This document shows, one piece after another, positions 6,649 to 9,918 of a stretch of 9,918 nucleotides of DNA; within the stretch, counting starts at the first letter, position 1; each line of letters opens with the position of its first letter. Location of the stretch: the NCBI GenBank assembly GCA_964587525.1, contig CAZPLZ010000123.1:1-9918 (forward strand), in the 5' to 3' direction. The translations under genes were made by a program, and so were the position numbers. This stretch comes from CAZPLZ01 sp964587525. Its GTDB lineage: Bacteria > Oederibacteriota > CAKKQC01. The notes beneath the pieces were generated by a model. The model ran no database searches, had not been told where the DNA came from, and saw only the letters and a program-made list of their open reading frames with translations.

Positions 6649-6717
6649 CCCCCCTCACCCTACCCGGGCTCGCGAACTCACCCCCCAGACGACCTCCCCT
6701 CTTAGGGGGGAGAGGGT
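6649..6717 (-). repeat. Intergenic hairpin repeat, copy B (metG / tatD junction)
   Basis: This copy matches A and C along its length with scattered substitutions (for example CGCGAACTCACCCCCC where C has CGAGGACTCGCCCCGC). The hairpin is CTCCCCT (6694-6700) pairing with GGGGGAG at the 6706-6712 end. The first arm carries a T where the others have C, so pairing there is a G-U wobble and this copy appears partly decayed. The plus-strand CCCCCCTCACCC end touches the tatD coding start, four bases from the CTG at 6644. The remaining gap (6718-6778) back to the metG stop shows nothing further convincing. Confidence 0.85.
6651..6660 (-). promoter_or_regulatory. Repeat-derived ribosome-binding site for tatD
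   Basis: Read on the minus strand this is GGGTGAGGGG, which pairs well with the anti-Shine-Dalgarno sequence. GAGGGG ends six bases before the CTG at 6644. It belongs to repeat copy B. The matching purine run in copy C precedes the metG ATG and in copy A the lutC GTG, so the same sequence could serve three unrelated genes. It is also the main support for CTG as the tatD start. Confidence 0.5.
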
Positions 6718-6778
6718 AGATGATAAAACACGTCGACATAGACAGCGGGGACAAACCGTTTGCGTTCTTCTTCATTTC

Positions 6779-8392
6779 TTAGTTTTCGCCTTTCGCTCCT
6801 TTGGTCTCGATCCGGGGAAATAGCGGATCGCCTTTTACGAGGGCAAAGACTTCTGGCAATGGTCCGCGCCTCTCCTCCGGCAAGCCCAGCATGACGCGCA
6901 GTTTACCAGCGGAACTCGGCATGAAAGCCAGTAGTGGCCAAGAAACTGCCTCGAGAAGCTCCAGAACATGCCCGAGGGTTTCTTCGCGTGCCTTGCCTTC
7001 TTGATTCCAAGGTGCTCTCTCATCCAAATATTTGTTTCCGTGTTTGATCAACACCCACATATTCCACAACGCATCCTGGAACTGAGGAACCTGCAATGGC
7101 CCATCAGTAAGGCGCACAAATATCGCCTGGACTCGACTAAGTTTTTCCTCCTCTTCCGTGTGCTCTACATCTGAATAAAGTTCTTCATGCTCACTTTTCG
7201 GCCACTCCTTATTAAACTTGTCCGCCCATGGAGAAGAAGTCTTCGGTCTCGGCACCTTACCCTGTAGATAACGAAAAGCCATGGAAACAGTGCGGTGCGC
7301 CAGGTTGCCAAAGTCGTTGGCCAAGTCCGAGTTGTAGCGCTCGATGAACCGGCGCTCCGAAAAACCCCCGTCGGCCCCGAACCCGATCTCGCTCAGCAAG
7401 AAGTACCGGACCGCATCCAGGGAGTATTTCACAGCATAGTCCCGTGGGTCCACGACGTTGCCGCGGGATTTGGATATCTTCTCTCCTTCCACAGTCCACC
7501 AGCCATGCACCGCGATCTTGCTTGGCAGCGGCAACCCGGCTGCCTTGAGCATGGCTGGCCAGAGGAGGGCGTGGAACCGCATGATCTCCTTTCCGATCAC
7601 GTGGATGTCCACCGGCCAAAACTTCTCAACCCTGGGCCGGTCATCCGGGTACCCAATCGCCGTCAGGTAATTGATGAGCGCGTCGAACCATACGTAAATG
7701 ACATGTCTGGAATCGCCGGGGACAGGAAAGCCCCAGGAAATTTTCGTGCGGGAGATCGAGACGTCTCGCAAGCCTTCTTTGATGATTCCCCTGACTTCGT
7801 TGAACCGAGTGCCGGGGACGACAAACCGCTGCTCCGGCGGTTTGGCTTCCTCCTTTCGGAAAAATTCCTCAAAAAATTCCTGATAACCAGAGAGATGAAA
7901 GAAATATGTCTCCTCCTCCAGATGTTCCGCCAGAGCGTGATGAATCGGGCAATTGCCATCCACCAGCTCGGTTTCCTGGTAGTAGGCCTCGCATGACCGG
8001 CAGTACCACCCCTCGTACATTCCCTTGTAGATATTGTCTTTGCCATCCGGCGCCTTCTCTCCAGCCACTTTCTTCCAGAACGCTTCGGTGGCCTTGCGAT
8101 GCCGCCCCTCAGTTGTGCGGATGAAATCGTCGAACGAAATTCCTATCTGCTTAAAAAATTCCCGATCGTCAACGGCCATCTTGTCAACCCAGGCCTGGGG
8201 CGTCGTGCCGTGTTCGCGCGCCACTTTCTCAACGTTGCCGCCATGCTCATCGAGGCCGGTCAAAAAAAACACCTCGTCACCCTGCAACCGGCGCCACCGG
8301 GCCAGCACATCGCACGCCGTGGAGGCGTACGCATGGCCAAGATGCACAGGTGCATTCACATAGTAGATCGGTGTGGTAATCATGAATTTCAT
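6779..8392 (-). CDS. metG: Methionyl-tRNA synthetase, short single-zinc-knuckle form
   Basis: This class I synthetase charges tRNA-Met. The HIGH motif is HLGH at 17-20 (YYVNAPVHLGHAYAS) and the KMSKS motif is KISKS at 305-309 (VEGEKISKSRGNVVDP). One zinc knuckle is visible with C131, C134, C148 and H151, the arrangement of Thermus-type MetRS. NKYLDERAPW (453-462) is the anticodon-recognition helix with its conserved Asn and Trp. The 537-residue protein ends without the C-terminal OB-fold tRNA-binding domain found in longer MetRS. Residues about 384-420 form an acidic, charged stretch (SEHEELYSDVEHTEEEEKL) encoded by more AT-rich DNA than the surroundings. ATG at 8392 is preferred over the internal Met4 because it sits seven bases after the repeat's GGTGAGGGGGG site and MetRS proteins usually have a few residues before ITTPIYY. 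Confidence 0.97.
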   Translation of the reverse strand: MKFMITTPIYYVNAPVHLGHAYASTACDVLARWRRLQGDEVFFLTGLDEHGGNVEKVAREHGTTPQAWVDKMAVDDREFFKQIGISFDDFIRTTEGRHRKATEAFWKKVAGEKAPDGKDNIYKGMYEGWYCRSCEAYYQETELVDGNCPIHHALAEHLEEETYFFHLSGYQEFFEEFFRKEEAKPPEQRFVVPGTRFNEVRGIIKEGLRDVSISRTKISWGFPVPGDSRHVIYVWFDALINYLTAIGYPDDRPRVEKFWPVDIHVIGKEIMRFHALLWPAMLKAAGLPLPSKIAVHGWWTVEGEKISKSRGNVVDPRDYAVKYSLDAVRYFLLSEIGFGADGGFSERRFIERYNSDLANDFGNLAHRTVSMAFRYLQGKVPRPKTSSPWADKFNKEWPKSEHEELYSDVEHTEEEEKLSRVQAIFVRLTDGPLQVPQFQDALWNMWVLIKHGNKYLDERAPWNQEGKAREETLGHVLELLEAVSWPLLAFMPSSAGKLRVMLGLPEERRGPLPEVFALVKGDPLFPRIETKGAKGEN

Positions 8393-8399
8393 GAACGCG

Positions 8400-8468
8400 C
8401 CCCCCTCACCCTACCCGGGCTCGAGGACTCGCCCCGCAGACGACCTCCCCCCGCTGGGGGGAGAGGGT
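8400..8468 (-). repeat. Intergenic hairpin repeat, copy C (holB / metG junction)
   Basis: This copy is nearly identical to copy A over about 70 bases; the main differences are a missing A (CCCTACCC instead of CCCTAACCC), CAGACG for CGGACG, and the hairpin loop. The hairpin is perfect: CTCCCCCC (8445-8452), loop GCT, GGGGGGAG (8456-8463). It occupies most of the 105-base gap between the holB stop and the metG start. Its GGTGAGGGGGG end lies seven bases before the metG ATG and is the only evident ribosome-binding site for that gene. The remaining 8469-8497 shows no other feature. Confidence 0.85.
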
Positions 8469-8497
8469 AAAAGGGGGTCACCCTTGGACGGAATTCG

Positions 8498-9433
8498 TCA
8501 GCCGTGGGGGCGTTCCTGCAACGCCAGCGCCAGCTCAGCACCCAGCGAATCCAGGAGCGAGCGCGCAGCATATCTTCTAAAGCGCCACCGCGCACGCCCC
8601 ACCGCATCCAGCGCCTCAATCCACTTGTCCGGTTGGTCAGGCTGAGCTCGCAATCGGGTGGCGCAGGCCAGCTCCAATCCATCCAGCAGAGCGCTTAGCT
8701 TGTCCGCCTTATCTTTTCTTCCAAATTGCTGTGCCCGGGAACAGAGTTCAGGCAAGTTGAATCGAGAGGCTAGCGCCAGGATCTCCTCGGCCTGGCTCAC
8801 GATTCCCTGAATTGCGGCGGGCTCCTCATCCACCCGGCCCAGATTTAAGCGCGCCGCCTCCTCCGCCCGCTCCTTCCCCCGCCCACGGAGAATGCTTGCG
8901 ACCACATCTCGTGAGAGGAGGGTAAACCGAACCCGCCGGCACCGTGACCGGATCGTGGGCAGCACCGCATGGTATTCGGAAGTCAGCAGAAGCCACACGG
9001 TGTTTGACGGTGGCTCCTCCAGGGTCTTCAGAAAGTGATTGGCCGCCTCATAGGACATCAGGTGCGCCTCTTCCATGATGCCCACCTTGGTGCGCTTCGC
9101 ATAGGCGGTTTTGGCCGCCCAGCGTATGGCCACAGAGATCTGTTCAGTATGGAACGACCGGTCCCGGTCACTGTCCTCCTCCGGGCCAGTGATCAGCAAC
9201 TCAGCGTAGATACCCTTCCCAATCTCCCGGCACGGCAGGCAGGATTCGCATGGCTCCCCAGGGGCCTGAGGCCGCTCGCAGTTGAGCGCCTGGGCGAATG
9301 CTAACGCCGCGGAACGCTTTCCCACACCCCGGGGGCCGTAAAACAAGTAGGCGTGTCCAAGCCGGCCTGCCGTGATTGAAGTGGTCAGACACTTCACGGC
9401 GTGCGGCTGGCCCTGAATTTGGCTTAGCCTCAT
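8498..9433 (-). CDS. holB: DNA polymerase III delta-prime-like clamp-loader subunit
   Basis: This is an AAA+ subunit that helps load the beta sliding clamp during replication. The P-loop is GPRGVGKRS (33-41). A zinc-binding group C52, C62, C65, C68 (EPCESCLPC) follows, as in DnaX and many bacterial HolB proteins. IMEEAHLM (119-126) takes the Walker B place, TLEEPP (137-142) is the typical clamp-loader segment, and RSRCRRVRF (162-170) carries the SRC motif. At 311 residues it is delta-prime sized, far shorter than DnaX tau/gamma. The intact P-loop is not expected in E. coli delta-prime, but many bacterial homologues keep one. ATG at 9433 overlaps the tmk stop as ATGA, and the tmk-holB pairing is a widespread bacterial arrangement, which supports HolB over DnaX. 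The C-terminal third is weakly conserved. Confidence 0.88.
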   Translation of the reverse strand: MRLSQIQGQPHAVKCLTTSITAGRLGHAYLFYGPRGVGKRSAALAFAQALNCERPQAPGEPCESCLPCREIGKGIYAELLITGPEEDSDRDRSFHTEQISVAIRWAAKTAYAKRTKVGIMEEAHLMSYEAANHFLKTLEEPPSNTVWLLLTSEYHAVLPTIRSRCRRVRFTLLSRDVVASILRGRGKERAEEAARLNLGRVDEEPAAIQGIVSQAEEILALASRFNLPELCSRAQQFGRKDKADKLSALLDGLELACATRLRAQPDQPDKWIEALDAVGRARWRFRRYAARSLLDSLGAELALALQERPHG

Positions 9434-9918
9434 CCGCGCCTGCCGTGAAGCGCCCGGGTCACGTGCCGATAGATAACTTCGCCAGTTTCCCGCGGTTGCT
9501 CAAGCCCATCAATGACCTGGATGCGCCGCGGTTCTCGAGCGGCTAGTCTTAGGAAGGCCGATCGGACCTTCGTGTGGAAGCGTAACCGCTCGCGATCAAT
9601 TCGCGTCAGCTTCCCCCGTTTCCGGGTGCGAGCCAAGCCTGTCCGAGCTGGAAGATCCAAGAGGAAAGTGAGATCCGGTTTCAACCCACCCGTCGCCATG
9701 CGATCAAGGCGATTCACGAGGCTCAGCCCTAAGCCCCGCCCAAACCCCTGATAGGCCCGGGTGGAGTCGCTGTAGCGGTCGCAGATGAGCACGGCGCCCC
9801 GCTTGAGCCCCGGCAGGATGATTTCCTGGACGTGCTGGGCCCGGTCCGCCTCAAAGAGCAGCCACTCCACGAACGGCGACACCCACCCCCTGGAGTCGAG
9901 CAAGCAGGAGCGGATCCT
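9430..9918 (-). CDS. tmk: Thymidylate kinase, C-terminal part (5' end outside window)
   Basis: Thymidylate kinase makes dTDP from dTMP using ATP. The frame is open to the right edge, so the first part with the P-loop is missing. The visible part begins RIRSCLLDSRGW, matching the IRxLLLD segment expected some 45-50 residues into the family. Diagnostic motifs follow: LLFEADRAQHVQEIILPGL, then the nucleotide-binding DRYSDSTRAYQGFGRGLGL. The lid region is RTRKRGKLTRIDRERLRFH, followed by VRSAFLRLAAREPRRIQVID. A TTG at 9903 is an internal Leu of the conserved LLD and is not the start. The gene is followed by holB with a four-base overlap, a common order that places both in one operon. Confidence 0.95.
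   Translation of the reverse strand, partial: RIRSCLLDSRGWVSPFVEWLLFEADRAQHVQEIILPGLKRGAVLICDRYSDSTRAYQGFGRGLGLSLVNRLDRMATGGLKPDLTFLLDLPARTGLARTRKRGKLTRIDRERLRFHTKVRSAFLRLAAREPRRIQVIDGLEQPRETGEVIYRHVTRALHGRRG

Noticed and set aside
6617..6775. A minus-strand small ORF (MKKNANGLSPLSMST...) starting four bases after the metG stop and running through repeat copy B into tatD
   Set aside because: About a third of it is translated repeat, there is no strong ribosome-binding site, and it resembles no known family. It could at most be a leader affecting tatD translation.
91..8468. Recurring similar sequences as a CRISPR array
   Set aside because: The copies are kilobases apart at gene junctions, not regularly spaced with spacers, and no cas genes are present.
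8498..9433. Assignment of the clamp-loader gene as dnaX
   Set aside because: The length of 311 residues, the loose C-terminal third and the overlap with tmk favour delta-prime (holB), despite the intact P-loop and zinc cysteines.
9430..9903. TTG at 9903 as a complete thymidylate kinase start
   Set aside because: The frame is open to the edge and reads a conserved upstream segment (RIRSCLLD). Starting at 9903 would also lack the P-loop.

Overview
The window is a dense run of genes in which every convincing coding region lies on the minus strand. Transcription therefore reads from high to low coordinates. The proteins are clearly bacterial: a thymidylate kinase, a DNA polymerase III delta-prime-like clamp-loader subunit, a single-zinc-knuckle MetRS and a TatD nuclease. 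GC content is fairly high and both GTG and ATG starts are used. The GH4 glycosidase, a Gfo/Idh oxidoreductase and Fe-S lactate-oxidation proteins suggest a free-living Gram-negative-type heterotroph. An uncultured lineage such as PVC/Omnitrophota or NC10-like is possible, but the sequence alone does not settle the phylum.

Layout in transcription order: (1) 9918-8498, tmk (5' end outside the window) overlapping holB by four bases. (2) 8392-6779 metG and 6644-5859 tatD, each preceded by a roughly 70-base hairpin repeat that ends just before the start codon. (3) 5787-4891, two tandem paralogous proteins that consist only of a cyclic-nucleotide-binding domain, with a CRP-box-like palindrome just upstream. 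(4) 4872-3472, a GH4 glycosidase of the alpha-galactosidase type (CHSV motif), then a shorter hairpin repeat and a Gfo/Idh oxidoreductase at 3424-2321. (5) 2328-1, lutA, lutB and the first 28 codons of lutC, a three-gene L-lactate oxidation module, with lutC running off the left edge. Most junctions are overlaps or gaps under 50 bases. No opposite-strand gene and no convincing terminator was seen, so long co-transcripts are possible. The region 5788-5858 is the best candidate for an internal promoter. No gene-free stretch exceeds 300 bases.

The most unusual feature is the repeat family. Three roughly 70-base copies (91-161, 6649-6717, 8400-8468) all have the same orientation relative to the genes. 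Read along the mRNA, each gives a GC-rich hairpin, then stop codons in two frames, then a GGTGAGGGGG purine run that sits at ribosome-binding-site distance from the next start codon (lutC, tatD, metG). At the lutB/lutC junction the repeat also encodes the last roughly 20 residues and the stop codon of LutB. At tatD it appears to have removed the normal start codon, leaving CTG as the only in-frame candidate that keeps the catalytic HxH motif. The repeat thus looks like a portable translation junction, or an invasive element tolerated at gene borders.
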